Shown here one piece after another: positions 6,979 to 15,473 of a DNA stretch of 64,000 nt. The translations under genes and the position numbers were made by a program. The notes beneath the pieces are model-generated. The model saw nothing but the letters and a program-made list of their open reading frames with translations, had not been told where the DNA came from and made no database searches. The stretch's first letter is position 1; every line of letters starts with the position of its first letter. Origin of the DNA: CF-46 sp042408445 (GTDB lineage: Bacteria; Chloroflexota; Limnocylindria; Limnocylindrales; CSP1-4); contig JBHORC010000014.1 in assembly GCA_042408445.1 (NCBI GenBank), positions 21,876 through 85,875 on the forward strand. Reading direction: 5' to 3'.

Positions 6979-9332
6979 GGCACGATCAGGTGGACGGGGT
7001 TGCCCTTGATCCGGACCGTCCAGGTCGTGACGTCGTTCGAGGTTCCGGTGCCGTTCATCGTGTATCGGATCTTCCACCAGCCGCTCTGCGCGGCGGTGTA
7101 GCCAGCCGGGATCGGGATTTCCAGCGTCAGCCAACAGCCGTTGAAGGTGCCGTTCGTGGCGCCGACGTTGGTCTGGACGCTCGAGACGCCTGTGCCGCCC
7201 GCCATGGCATCACAGTTCGCAGCGTTCGTGTTCGTCGTCCCCTTGGCGGCCGTCCAGTCGAAGGTCGTGGGCGACCAGCCGCCGCCGTTCGGGACGAGGA
7301 TCTCGACCGACGCCGAGAGCGGGTTCGTGTCGCCCGGGTCCCAGAGCTGGATCTCGACCGTCTTGCCGGCGTGAACCGCATCGATCTGGGCCAGGTAGAA
7401 CTCGGACTGGACCGCAGATCCGGACGCCGACAGCGGCGTGAACATCTGCATCGCACCGAGACCGTAGATCTTCGGGGTGCCGCCGGTCGCGGAGGCGTAC
7501 AGCGCGTAGCTGTTCTCGCCGTCCGTGCCGCGCTGGGCGGCGACGTTGGCGGGGTCCGTCGACGTCGTGTGGAGCCGATAGATCGTGCCGTTCGCGCCGC
7601 CCGTGAGGCCGGACGCGAGCAGGTACCAGTTGTCGTGATAGTCGCGACCGTCGCCATACGGGCCGTCCGTCGACGTTCGGCACTGGCTGATCGTCCCGCT
7701 CGTCGCGGGGCCGCCCATCGTGTCGTCCGACGCGCTGACGTTCCGGAACAGGCCGCCGCTCTGGGCGATCGGCGCGCCGTCGTCGGTCATGTCGTACAGC
7801 GTGTTCTTCGAGTCGTAGAGCTCGAAGAAGGAGCTGACCTGGTCGCCGGATCCGCTGAACCAGCGGTCGGCGGTGCCCTTGTTGATCGCCGTTGCGCAGA
7901 AGACCGGGTCGTAGACGTAGACGGATCCGTTCGTCGTGCCCGCGGGCATCTCGACGGCGTAGTTGTAGTAGGTGTCCGCGTCATAGGCGGGGTTGGTCGC
8001 GCCGCCGACCGTGTCGTAGTACGGCTGGAAGGCGTCACCGTTCACGTTCGCCGCGCCCTCGGTGTTCATCGTCGCCCAGAACCCGCGCGGGTTCAGGACG
8101 GCGCCGTCCGCCTTGTAGCACGCGGTCACGCCGGTGCACGCCGTTCCGGGACCCTGGAGATTCTGGTCGGCGATCGGGGTCGTGACGGTGGACGTGGACG
8201 AGGTCACCGTGTCGATCGTGTAGGTCGCCTGCACCTCGATCATGTCGAGGCGGAGGTTCGTGCCGGCGGTCGCACAACCCTTCACGGCCTGGATGCGGAC
8301 GCGGAAGTTCGCATCCGACAGGTCGGATTGCGTCCAGGTCGGATGGCCGGCGTTCGTCCACGCGGCGAGGGAGTTGTTGGCACCCAGCGTGTAGTCGCCG
8401 GTCGTCGTGTTCGTTCCGAGGGCCGGTGTCGCGGTCACCGCCGTGGACCAGGTCGTGCCCGCGTTCCACGACACGGCAACCTGGATCTTCGAGTTGGCGC
8501 ATGCGGCGGTCACGAATGCGTCCGTGAGCCGGACCTCCAGCCCGTTCACGGCCGTCACGCTCTGGTTGAACGCGAGGCCGCCGAGCAGGTTGAGGTTGCC
8601 GAACTGCTGCAGGTTGCCGTTCGTCGCCGTCTGGGCGTAGGTCGTGTCGTTGCTGGTGATCGCCGGGATCAGGTTGCCGGCGGTCGCCGTCCAGCCGGCC
8701 GCGCCGGGCACGGTCGTCGGCTTGAGGAACCCCGAGTTGCCGGACGAGGACGCGTGGTTGGTCGTCGTGACCGTTCCCGTGGTGGTGAGACCGCGGGTCA
8801 GTCCGAAGACGCCGTAGTAGTTCTCGGGACTGCCCATCGGCACGGGCAGCACGAACTCGGCCTTGCCCGTCCGGACGATCGGGATCTGGTTGATGCCGAA
8901 GATCCGCATGAAGAACGTGTTGAGCGGCGCCGAGACGGTGACGTTCAGGCGCCGACCATTCCCGGGCGGATCCTGGACGGGGGTGATCGCGACCGCCGCG
9001 ACGGCGTCCGTGTAGCCGTTCTTCGACGCTTCGAGCTTCGCGACGGCGTACGCGTCCGTGGGATTGCCGGGCAGGTAGACGACGCCCGCGAGCGCCGCGG
9101 CGTCGGCCGTCCGCTGGACGCGGAGCGAGTTGATCCAGTACCAGGAGACGTCGACGACGAGGGCGACCATCCCGGTCAGGACGAAGATCGCCATCGCGAG
9201 GATGATCACGATCTGGCCCCGGGAATGCTGCCGCCCGTTGCGACGCGATGTCGCGGACGCAGACGAGCGCCGGGCGGGTGCGGGCTGAAAGTCAGGGGTC
9301 ATGGCGTGCGTCTCCGCAATCCGGTCGTTCAT
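6975..9332 (-). CDS. Large TadG-like pilus/surface protein, copy 1
   Basis: A 785-residue protein. After a basic cytoplasmic head there is the TadG N-terminal signature: SRGQIVIILAMAIFVLTGMV (membrane span), then VDVSWYWINSLRVQRTADAA and ALAG. TadG-like proteins are held in the membrane by this pilin-like segment and expose the rest outside. The remaining ~650 residues are Thr/Asn/Gly-rich, beta-type and unlike standard TadG (no vWA motif seen); landmarks shared with the second copy are MGSP(E/Q)NYYGV, YYNYAVE, LWDPGDT and the C-terminal end NPVHL. ATG at 9332 overlaps the TadE-like b stop (ATGA). The Tad ATPase and secretin that would act on it are not in the window. A role in surface attachment is inferred. 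Confidence 0.75.
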   Translation of the reverse strand: MNDRIAETHAMTPDFQPAPARRSSASATSRRNGRQHSRGQIVIILAMAIFVLTGMVALVVDVSWYWINSLRVQRTADAAALAGVVYLPGNPTDAYAVAKLEASKNGYTDAVAAVAITPVQDPPGNGRRLNVTVSAPLNTFFMRIFGINQIPIVRTGKAEFVLPVPMGSPENYYGVFGLTRGLTTTGTVTTTNHASSSGNSGFLKPTTVPGAAGWTATAGNLIPAITSNDTTYAQTATNGNLQQFGNLNLLGGLAFNQSVTAVNGLEVRLTDAFVTAACANSKIQVAVSWNAGTTWSTAVTATPALGTNTTTGDYTLGANNSLAAWTNAGHPTWTQSDLSDANFRVRIQAVKGCATAGTNLRLDMIEVQATYTIDTVTSSTSTVTTPIADQNLQGPGTACTGVTACYKADGAVLNPRGFWATMNTEGAANVNGDAFQPYYDTVGGATNPAYDADTYYNYAVEMPAGTTNGSVYVYDPVFCATAINKGTADRWFSGSGDQVSSFFELYDSKNTLYDMTDDGAPIAQSGGLFRNVSASDDTMGGPATSGTISQCRTSTDGPYGDGRDYHDNWYLLASGLTGGANGTIYRLHTTSTDPANVAAQRGTDGENSYALYASATGGTPKIYGLGAMQMFTPLSASGSAVQSEFYLAQIDAVHAGKTVEIQLWDPGDTNPLSASVEILVPNGGGWSPTTFDWTAAKGTTNTNAANCDAMAGGTGVSSVQTNVGATNGTFNGCWLTLEIPIPAGYTAAQSGWWKIRYTMNGTGTSNDVTTWTVRIKGNPVHLIVP

Positions 9333-9961
9333 CAGCCGGCGCTCGGGTTGAGGGCCATCGTGGTCCGGTCACTCAACGTGAGCTGGCCGGAGCCGAACAT
9401 GTGGAGCAGCCCGCCAAGGGGCGTCACGAACACGTAGGTGTAGTTCACGCTCACCCCGATGGAGTCGGTGTTCGGGGTCGCGCCACCGACGTAGCCGGAG
9501 CCGTTCTTGCGGTTGCCGGACGTGCAGGCGTTCCAGCCGACGCTGGAGACCTTCCACAGGAGCGTGGAACCGTCCACGACGGTGCCATCGCTGCCGGGGA
9601 TCCAGGTGTTCACCGCGCTGCCGATCGGCAGCCCGGCGGAGTCCGCGTCGTAGATCTGGATCGAGTTGATCCGCGCGGCGTTCACCTGGGATCCGGGCGA
9701 CGTCACGACCCGCTGGAGCGAGGCGATGATGTTGTTGTCGACGTCGGAGCAGGCGACCTGGCTCGTTCCGTTTGCGAGGGCGGCGCCCATGCGGGCACCC
9801 TCGCGCGTGGCGTACTCGAGGCCCAGGTGATGGGTGAACACGAAGCCGAACTCGAGCATCCCGAGCAGCAGCACCATGAAGATCGGCAGCGCGACCGCGA
9901 ACTCCACGAGGCTCTGGGCCCGCGAGGCGCGGCGCGTGAACGGGGAGTGCAGGCGAGTCAC
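9332..9961 (-). CDS. TadE-like minor pilin b, copy 1
   Basis: A 209-residue protein with the TadE N-terminal pilin-like segment AQSLVEFAVALPIFMVLLLG and the Glu-containing helix MLEFGFVFTHHLGLEYATRE, followed by a ~150-residue outer domain with paired cysteines and a C-terminal strand ending in DRTTMALNP. GTG at 9961 was chosen because it overlaps the previous gene's stop (GTGA) and puts the basic head directly before the hydrophobic stretch. TadE proteins are pseudopilins matured by a TadV-type peptidase and needed for Flp pilus assembly. Its close relative sits at the same position in the second operon. Confidence 0.82.
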   Translation of the reverse strand: MTRLHSPFTRRASRAQSLVEFAVALPIFMVLLLGMLEFGFVFTHHLGLEYATREGARMGAALANGTSQVACSDVDNNIIASLQRVVTSPGSQVNAARINSIQIYDADSAGLPIGSAVNTWIPGSDGTVVDGSTLLWKVSSVGWNACTSGNRKNGSGYVGGATPNTDSIGVSVNYTYVFVTPLGGLLHMFGSGQLTLSDRTTMALNPSAG

Positions 9962-10605
9962 AGGATCGGCTCCATCCGCATGGCGTTGGCCTTGACGATC
10001 GTGTAGCCGGTCCCGGCCAGGCTGATCAGGTAGGACAGCGGCGTGTGCCAGGAGTAGGCGTAGGTGATCTGGACGCCGATGTGGTCCAGTGGTCGCACCG
10101 GGCCCTGGCAACCGGCGAGGTAGTTGCACCGGGCCGTGTCCGGATACCCACTCGTCGTCTGGCGGAAGGACACCGTGGCGGTCGGGTTGCCCGGGAGCGG
10201 GCACGACGTCGTGCCGGCCCGGTCGTAGTTGTTGCCGGTTCCGGTGTCGACGCCGGCGGTCGTCGCCTTGTAGATCCGGACGCCGGTGATCAGGCGACTG
10301 TCCGCCGGGGCGCCGATGCTGTCCTCGATCTTCCGGAGGATCACGCAGTCCGCGCCCGACGCACTCCCTGCCTCGGCGCCGATCAGGGCCGCCTCACGGC
10401 TCGCGAAGTTGACGGCGAGCAGGGCGTTCAGGACGAGCGAGAACTCGATGATCCCCATGATCAGGACGACCGAGATCGGGATCACGAGCGAGAACTCGAC
10501 GAGCGTCTGGCCGCGGGCGCGACGACGACGGCCGGAGCCGAACAGCCAGAACGATCGCCGGCTGGGGCGGGTCGCGGGCTCGGAGAGGATGTCGGTCTGG
10601 ATCAT
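9958..10605 (-). CDS. TadE-like minor pilin a, copy 1 (first gene of operon 1)
   Basis: A 215-residue TadE-family protein: a ~30-residue basic head (GSGRRRRARG), then QTLVEFSLVIPISVVLIMGI and the helix EFSLVLNALLAVNFASREAA. The outer domain carries several cysteines (CVILRK, SCPLPG, CNYLAGC) that could form disulphides outside the cell. The C-terminus ends VKANAMRMEPIL, nearly the same as in the second copy. ATG 10605 is the start that fits the family length. It leads a four-gene operon with GTGA/ATGA overlaps throughout. Confidence 0.82.
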   Translation of the reverse strand: MIQTDILSEPATRPSRRSFWLFGSGRRRRARGQTLVEFSLVIPISVVLIMGIIEFSLVLNALLAVNFASREAALIGAEAGSASGADCVILRKIEDSIGAPADSRLITGVRIYKATTAGVDTGTGNNYDRAGTTSCPLPGNPTATVSFRQTTSGYPDTARCNYLAGCQGPVRPLDHIGVQITYAYSWHTPLSYLISLAGTGYTIVKANAMRMEPIL

Positions 10606-10968
10606 CGGAGCGGCCACTCCATCGGGGAGGCGTTGCGGGATGACAGGCGATCGGTGGTCCCGCGGAGAACGCAGGCGTGTTGCACCGTCGCACCGAGACC
10701 CCGATCGTTCGTTGCCCCAAAGGTCCCGTTCCGCGTCGTCAGCCTTCCCATGGCGCGCCACGCGGTGGCGCCGTTCGCAGGCCGCTGACGCGGTCGACGA
10801 GGTGCGGGTCGGGTGGCGAGGACGGACACGGCAGGCTCCGGAGCGATCGATTTCGTCCGATCCTCCGCGCCGGACCTCACACGCCACCTTGAAGCGGTGC
10901 GAGGGTGCATAGCCCGAACGGCCCATCGGCCGGGGGCCCCTTCGGGTCAGGCGGGCGCGTGCACAGAA
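10606..10968. other. Intergenic region before Tad-like operon 1
   Basis: About 360 bp without a supported gene. It must hold the minus-strand promoter of operon 1, but no confident -10/-35 pair is seen. The only structure noted is a short perfect hairpin, GCGCCAC/GTGGCGC at 10755-10771 with a 3-nt loop. Confidence 0.5.
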
Positions 10969-10994
10969 ACGGCGCCCCGTTCCCGGGGCGCCGT
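10969..10994 (-). terminator. Intrinsic-type terminator after Tad-like operon 2
   Basis: An 11-bp perfect GC-rich stem (10969-10979 with 10984-10994) around a TTCC loop. On the minus strand the stem runs into TTTCTGTG, a short T-rich tract, 25 nt after the last gene of operon 2. This is the best terminator in the window. Confidence 0.72.
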
Positions 10995-11018
10995 CTGGTC
11001 GCGCGAGTGACGCGCGGG

Positions 11019-11150
11019 TCAGCTGGTGAAGTAGAGCGGGGCGATCACGTAGAAGTACACGGCCGCCAGCCCCACCACCGCCACGATGAAGACGGTCATG
11101 AGGATCAGCGCGAGCAGCGATCGATTGAACGCTGGCTTCGGATCGTTCAT
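11019..11150 (-). CDS. 43-residue single-span membrane protein, Tad-like operon 2
   Basis: ATG 11150 gives MNDPKPAFNRSLLALILMTV, a short polar head then one membrane span and the end YVIAPLYFTS. It begins 20 nt after the stop of the second TadG-like gene and is followed by a strong terminator, so it is the last gene of the operon. The 38-residue protein at the end of operon 1 has the same size, topology and position, though sequence identity is low. Function unknown. Confidence 0.6.
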   Translation of the reverse strand: MNDPKPAFNRSLLALILMTVFIVAVVGLAAVYFYVIAPLYFTS

Positions 11151-11170
11151 CACCTGCGGATCTCCGGTCG

Positions 11171-13555
11171 TTACGGCGTGACGAGGTGGACGGGGTTGTC
11201 GCGGATGGTGACGCGCCAGGTTGTGAGGTCCGTGGACGGCGAGGTGCCGTTGCCCATCGTGTAGCGGATCTTGTACCAACCCGCCTCGGTCTCCCCCGGG
11301 GGCTTCGGCTGGTTGTAGTTGGCAGGGATCTGCAGGCAGAGCCGGAGCCACTGGCCGTTGTAGATGCCGGACTGGTTCGGATCGCCGTTGCTGGTCCGGA
11401 TGCTGGTGCGCGACGAGCTCGTCGTCGGGCCGCAGGTGAAGTTGGCCGGGATCGTCGTTCCGGACACGACGTTCGTGTAGAACGGCGTCTGCGAGTAGCC
11501 GCCGCTCGTCGGCTGCAGGATCTCGAGGTCGGCCGTGAGGTCGCCGGTGTCGCCCGGGTCCCAGAGGTCGATGTCGATCCACTTGCCCGCGTACTGCTTC
11601 TCGATCTGGGTCATGTAGAAGATCGACACCTGATTCGCCGGAAGGGCGAAGTAGGCCTCCATCGAGCCGAGTCCGTAGACCCTCGGCGCCGGGCCACTCG
11701 ACGAACGAGTCCAGATCGCGAAGTCGTTCACGCCGGTGGCGTCCGCCTGATTCGCCGGCGCGTCGGCCAGGATTCGCGACGCCGTGTGCACCCGGTAGAT
11801 CCCGGGCCCGAGGTTGTTCGCGAGTCGCCACCAGCTGCCCCGCGTCTCCGCGCTCGTCTGGGCGTGGTACGGCTTGCCCTCGCAGCTGTTCGCGGCGTCT
11901 GTCCGACCGTCCAGGAACTCGTCGCTCTGGTTCATCGCCTGTCCGGTGAACAGATTGCCGGACGAATTCACGAGGACGTCGTCGACCCGGTCGTACGGCG
12001 TCTGCTTCATGTCCCAGAGCTCGTAGTACGCGTTGACGTACCGCGGTGCCGACGCGCCGTTCGATCCGCCGATCGTCCAGTTGTCCCCCGCGCCCTCGCC
12101 GACGTTGTTGCTGGCAACGCCGGTGTCGCAGAACTCGGGATCGAAGATCCAGACCTCGGCGCCGGATGCGTTGCTCGGAACCTCGACTGCGTAGTTGTAG
12201 TACTGCTCCGGGTCGTACTCGGCGTTGAGCGTCGTCTTCCGCGTCTGGTAGCCGGTCATGTATGCGTCACCCTGGACCGACGGCGCGCCGTAGCTCTGCA
12301 TGCTGCCCCAGAAGTTCTGGGGGGCAAGGACGGTGCCGTCGGGCGCGAGGACATTGGCTGCGGCCGGCAGCTGCTTGGTCTTCGTGGTGGTCGTGCTGGA
12401 CCACGTTGCGGATGCCTGGAGCTCATCCAGCGCCACACCCCGGTCGACCTGAGCGCTGCCGCAACCGGGATTCTCCACCCAGGTGAGACGCACCTCGAGG
12501 TTGCTGTCGTCGAGGTCCGCATAGGTCCAGTTGATCGCGTTCCACGCCGCGATGTCAGCTGCCGTCGTCGGCACGACCGGGTCCGGGTTCATGTCCGACT
12601 GGGAGTTGATCGTGACGAGCGCCGCCGGCGACCATTTCTGCTGCGAGTCGATCCAGGCTTCGACCTTCACCTGGCAGTTCGCCATGGCGACGTTGTTCGT
12701 GTTGCCGCCGGTGGGCGTGAGATGGATTCCGTGGAGACGGACGGACACATGGCCGATCGTGACGGCGACGGTCGTCGTGACGTTGCCGTTTGTCGTCGTG
12801 CCGGGAGTTGGCACCCCGTTGTTGCTGGCGTTGTTCTGGAGTTGGAATGTGTTCCAGCGCTGGCTGTCGCCGTTCACGGTTTCGGTCGTGTCTCGCCCCT
12901 GGTTGTCGCTGTCGGTCGCGTTATCCGGGTTGGTCCAGCGTTGCGACGACTGGTTGCTCGAGATCGAGCCGTCAGTCGCGCGAAACCCTGTGTCGCCGTT
13001 GCGGTTCGTCGTGGCCGTCGTGATGTTCGGCACCATGAACCGCCCGACGCCGTAGTAGTTCTGCGGGCTGCCCATCTTGAGCGGCAGGTTGTACTCGGCG
13101 ATGCCCGTCCGGCTCACGTTGACGGTCGGGATGCCGACGATCCGCATGAAGAACGTGGTGACGGGGGCGGTGATCCCGACGTTCATCCGGTTCGGGTTCG
13201 TCGCATCCTGGGCGGGCCGAACGGACACGGCGCCCGCGTTGATGTACCCGTTCTTCTGGGCTTCGGCGAACGCGAGCTGAACACCCTTGTTCGGGTCGTT
13301 CGGCAGTGTCACGGCGCCGGCCAGCGCGGCCGCATCCGCAGCCCGCTGGACCCGAAGCGCGTTCGACCACAGCCAGCTCACGTCGACGACGACGGCGACG
13401 AGCATCAGCATGACCGCGACGGCGCCGGCGAAGATCACGACGACCTGGCCGCGCGAGAGCGGTCGATCGTCACGGCGGCCACCCGGCGTCGCGGCAAGGG
13501 TGGCCGAACGCCGAGCGCTCGCGGGCCGACCGGTAGCGGTTCGATGCAGCAACAT
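11171..13555 (-). CDS. Large TadG-like pilus/surface protein, copy 2
   Basis: A 794-residue paralogue of the protein encoded at 6975-9332. The TadG-type N-terminus is clear: LSRGQVVVIFAGAVAVMLML, VDVSWLWSNALRVQRAADAA, ALAG. Shared landmarks in the outer region are KMGSPQNYYGV, YYNYAVEVP, a metal-site-like acidic stretch (DRVDDVL), DLWDPGDT and the end NPVHLVTP. The outer part is Thr/Asn-rich with two Thr-rich linkers and looks like several beta domains in a row. It starts 9 nt after the TadE-like b gene. No vWA MIDAS motif is visible, so this is not canonical TadG. Adhesin-like function is inferred. Confidence 0.75.
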   Translation of the reverse strand: MLLHRTATGRPASARRSATLAATPGGRRDDRPLSRGQVVVIFAGAVAVMLMLVAVVVDVSWLWSNALRVQRAADAAALAGAVTLPNDPNKGVQLAFAEAQKNGYINAGAVSVRPAQDATNPNRMNVGITAPVTTFFMRIVGIPTVNVSRTGIAEYNLPLKMGSPQNYYGVGRFMVPNITTATTNRNGDTGFRATDGSISSNQSSQRWTNPDNATDSDNQGRDTTETVNGDSQRWNTFQLQNNASNNGVPTPGTTTNGNVTTTVAVTIGHVSVRLHGIHLTPTGGNTNNVAMANCQVKVEAWIDSQQKWSPAALVTINSQSDMNPDPVVPTTAADIAAWNAINWTYADLDDSNLEVRLTWVENPGCGSAQVDRGVALDELQASATWSSTTTTKTKQLPAAANVLAPDGTVLAPQNFWGSMQSYGAPSVQGDAYMTGYQTRKTTLNAEYDPEQYYNYAVEVPSNASGAEVWIFDPEFCDTGVASNNVGEGAGDNWTIGGSNGASAPRYVNAYYELWDMKQTPYDRVDDVLVNSSGNLFTGQAMNQSDEFLDGRTDAANSCEGKPYHAQTSAETRGSWWRLANNLGPGIYRVHTASRILADAPANQADATGVNDFAIWTRSSSGPAPRVYGLGSMEAYFALPANQVSIFYMTQIEKQYAGKWIDIDLWDPGDTGDLTADLEILQPTSGGYSQTPFYTNVVSGTTIPANFTCGPTTSSSRTSIRTSNGDPNQSGIYNGQWLRLCLQIPANYNQPKPPGETEAGWYKIRYTMGNGTSPSTDLTTWRVTIRDNPVHLVTP

Positions 13556-13564
13556 GGGGCGCCC

Positions 13565-14185
13565 CTACGGATCCTGGAACGGATTGAGAGCCATGACGGT
13601 TCGGTCGGTGATCGAGATCGTCCCGCCGCCGAGCTTGAGGATCAGCCCGAGGGGGGTGACCGTCTGGTAGTCGTAGGTCAGCGACACGCCCATGGAGTCG
13701 GCGCTGCCGATCGGCGACTTCTTCCGTGTGCAGGCATCCCACTGCTGGGTCGTCGGATGGAACTGCAGCGGGACGCCATCGACGATCTTTCCGTCGCCGC
13801 CCGGAAGCCACAGGTTGGCCCGGTTCGGCATTTCGTTGCCATTCGCATCGGATTGGTAGATGCGGACCGTCTTGACGTTGCCGAGAACGACCGGCGAGCC
13901 GGGCGAGGTGAGGACGCGCTGAACGGCCGCGATGACGTCCCAGTCGACGGGCTCCGGCTGTCCGGCGATCTGCTTGCAGGGCGACTGGGACGTCCCGTTG
14001 CCGAGCGCCGAGCCGACGCGGGCGCCCTCGCGCGTTGCGTACTCGAGCGTCAGGTGATGCGAGAACACCAGGCCGAACTCGAGCATGCCGAACAGGACGA
14101 TCAGGAAGGCCGGAACCAGGATCGCGAACTCGACCATGCCCTGCCCGCGGCGGCGATCGCGTCGTCGCTCGAAGTGCCGGATCAC
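13565..14185 (-). CDS. TadE-like minor pilin b, copy 2
   Basis: A 206-residue TadE-family protein with basic head IRHFERRRDRRRGQG, pilin-like span MVEFAILVPAFLIVLFGMLE and helix FGLVFSHHLTLEYATREGAR. The outer domain has two Cys (SPCKQ, WDACTRKK) and ends DRTVMALNP, matching copy 1. GTG 14185 overlaps the stop of the preceding TadE-like gene (GTGA). It is the second gene of operon 2, as its relative is in operon 1. Confidence 0.82.
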   Translation of the reverse strand: MIRHFERRRDRRRGQGMVEFAILVPAFLIVLFGMLEFGLVFSHHLTLEYATREGARVGSALGNGTSQSPCKQIAGQPEPVDWDVIAAVQRVLTSPGSPVVLGNVKTVRIYQSDANGNEMPNRANLWLPGGDGKIVDGVPLQFHPTTQQWDACTRKKSPIGSADSMGVSLTYDYQTVTPLGLILKLGGGTISITDRTVMALNPFQDP

Positions 14186-14799
14186 AGGACGGGCTCCATC
14201 CGCATGACGTTCGCCTTCACGAGCGTCGCGCCGCCGTTCTTCGTGAAGAAGTCACCGATCGGGGTGTGGCTCGAGTACTGGTAGGTGATCTCGACGCCGA
14301 TCTGGTCGATCGTCGTGCGGCCGAAGCAGCCGGCGAGCCGGGGGCAGCGCGTGCCGGGCTCATAGCCGAAGGCCGTCTGGGAGAACGGGACCGTGATCGT
14401 CGACTGGTTCGCGCGAACGCACGTCTTCGGGTTCGCCGCGTTGTAGACCCAGACGTTCGTCTCGAGGGCGGCGCCCGCTGTCGTGGATCGATAGATCCTG
14501 ACCTGCGAGATCAGGGCGACGTTGGCCGGCGCCTGCATGCTCCGCTGGATCGCGGCGAGGATCTCGCAGTCCGCTGCACCCTCGTCGCCGGCCTCGGCGG
14601 CGACGAGGGACCCGTCGCGGCTCGCGAAGTTGATCGCGAGGACCGCGTTGAAGATCAGCGCGAACTCGATGATGGCGGTCAGCAGGAGGACGAACAGCGG
14701 GAAGACGAGCGCGAACTCGGCAAGTGTCTGGCCGCGACTCGCGGCGCGCCTGTGCTTGTTCCTGGCGCCGTTGGTCGGGCGCCGAAGCTGGAACAGCAT
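14182..14799 (-). CDS. TadE-like minor pilin a, copy 2 (first gene of operon 2)
   Basis: A 205-residue TadE-family protein starting at ATG 14799: head LRRPTNGARNKHRRAASRGQ, span TLAEFALVFPLFVLLLTAII and helix EFALIFNAVLAINFASRDGS. The outer domain shares the Cys pattern of copy 1 (DCEILAAI, TCVRANQ, CPRLAGCFG) and the C-terminus VKANVMRMEPVL. It leads the second four-gene operon. Confidence 0.82.
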   Translation of the reverse strand: MLFQLRRPTNGARNKHRRAASRGQTLAEFALVFPLFVLLLTAIIEFALIFNAVLAINFASRDGSLVAAEAGDEGAADCEILAAIQRSMQAPANVALISQVRIYRSTTAGAALETNVWVYNAANPKTCVRANQSTITVPFSQTAFGYEPGTRCPRLAGCFGRTTIDQIGVEITYQYSSHTPIGDFFTKNGGATLVKANVMRMEPVL

Positions 14800-15103
14800 C
14801 CGTGAGCCCCTCGTCCCCCGAGATACCGGTCGAGCGCCGATCGGCGCCCGAGATGACATCCAGCCAAACGTACTGGTCGACCATTGCAGCGAACCTTGCA
14901 AGGTTGCCGACCTGCAACAGGCCCGGAGTGCCCTCCGGAGCGGTCGGCCGGGGTCTGCATCAGTACGAAGGTCCCAGAGGTGATGAGGCGAGTTGCTTGA
15001 AGCGCGCGAGGTGGCGGACGCCGACGAACCTGCGCACCGATCCAGGGTCGGTGAATTCGGCCGGCGGGGTGGAACGCCCCAGTGACCGAGCGACACACGA
15101 CTA
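14800..15103. other. Intergenic region before Tad-like operon 2, with a 14-bp palindrome
   Basis: About 300 bp without a supported gene. It contains the perfect palindrome AACCTTGCAAGGTT (14892-14905), roughly 95 bp before ATG 14799, and a neighbouring GTTGC/GCAAC inverted pair (14903-14907, 14914-14918). A minus-strand TATCTC (14820-14825) is a weak -10 candidate. The palindrome may be an operator for the pilin operon. Confidence 0.45.
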
Positions 15104-15130
15104 AGCCGGCACCCGATATGGGTGCCGGCT
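15104..15130 (-). terminator. Hairpin after the small membrane protein gene
   Basis: AGCCGGCACCC (15104-15114) pairs perfectly with 15120-15130 around a 5-nt GATAT loop, 45 nt beyond the stop at 15176. Downstream on the minus strand is TTAGTC, only weakly T-rich. Confidence 0.55.
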
Positions 15131-15175
15131 CGATCGGCGCTCGGATCTGTGCTCGAGCGGAGCTCGAGCGGTGGA

Positions 15176-15406
15176 TCACATGGACGGGGCCGCAGTCGCT
15201 GAGTGACCGCGCGGGGCCGGCTTCGACGTGGGACGCGTCGTTTGGGTCCAGATGAACCCGCGGGGATCCACCCCGACGATCGCCGCGGCGGCGGTCCCGA
15301 TGATCAGGCCGAGCACCGGGGACAATCCGACGACCTGGGCCAGCAACGCGCCGGCATACCAACCGGTGTAGAACCAGAGAACCGTGGCGAGAGCGCGCTT
15401 CTTCAT
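15176..15406 (-). CDS. Small two-span membrane protein
   Basis: A 76-residue protein from ATG 15406: basic start MKKRALATVLWFYTGWYAGA, a first span, then SPVLGLIIGTAAAAIVGVDP as a second span and a polar Pro/Arg-rich tail (TTRPTSKPAPRG). No family is recognised. It lies 67 nt after the lipoprotein gene on the same strand and before a hairpin, so the two may be co-transcribed. Confidence 0.6.
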   Translation of the reverse strand: MKKRALATVLWFYTGWYAGALLAQVVGLSPVLGLIIGTAAAAIVGVDPRGFIWTQTTRPTSKPAPRGHSATAAPSM

Positions 15407-15473
15407 GTGTCGACTGTCGCCGCCGGGCGGGCGAATCGCCATCGCCCATTCGTACCGCCCGCTGGCGGCCCGA

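Noticed and set aside
6990..9437. An 815-codon open frame on the plus strand opposite the first TadG-like gene
   Set aside because: Same reason: an antisense shadow with Arg/Val/Gly-rich sequence and no motif.
11186..14284. A 1032-codon open frame on the plus strand opposite the second Tad-like operon
   Set aside because: It is antisense to three genes with clear pilin-like motifs and has Arg/Val/His-rich composition typical of frames that stay open by high GC content. No fold or ribosome site.
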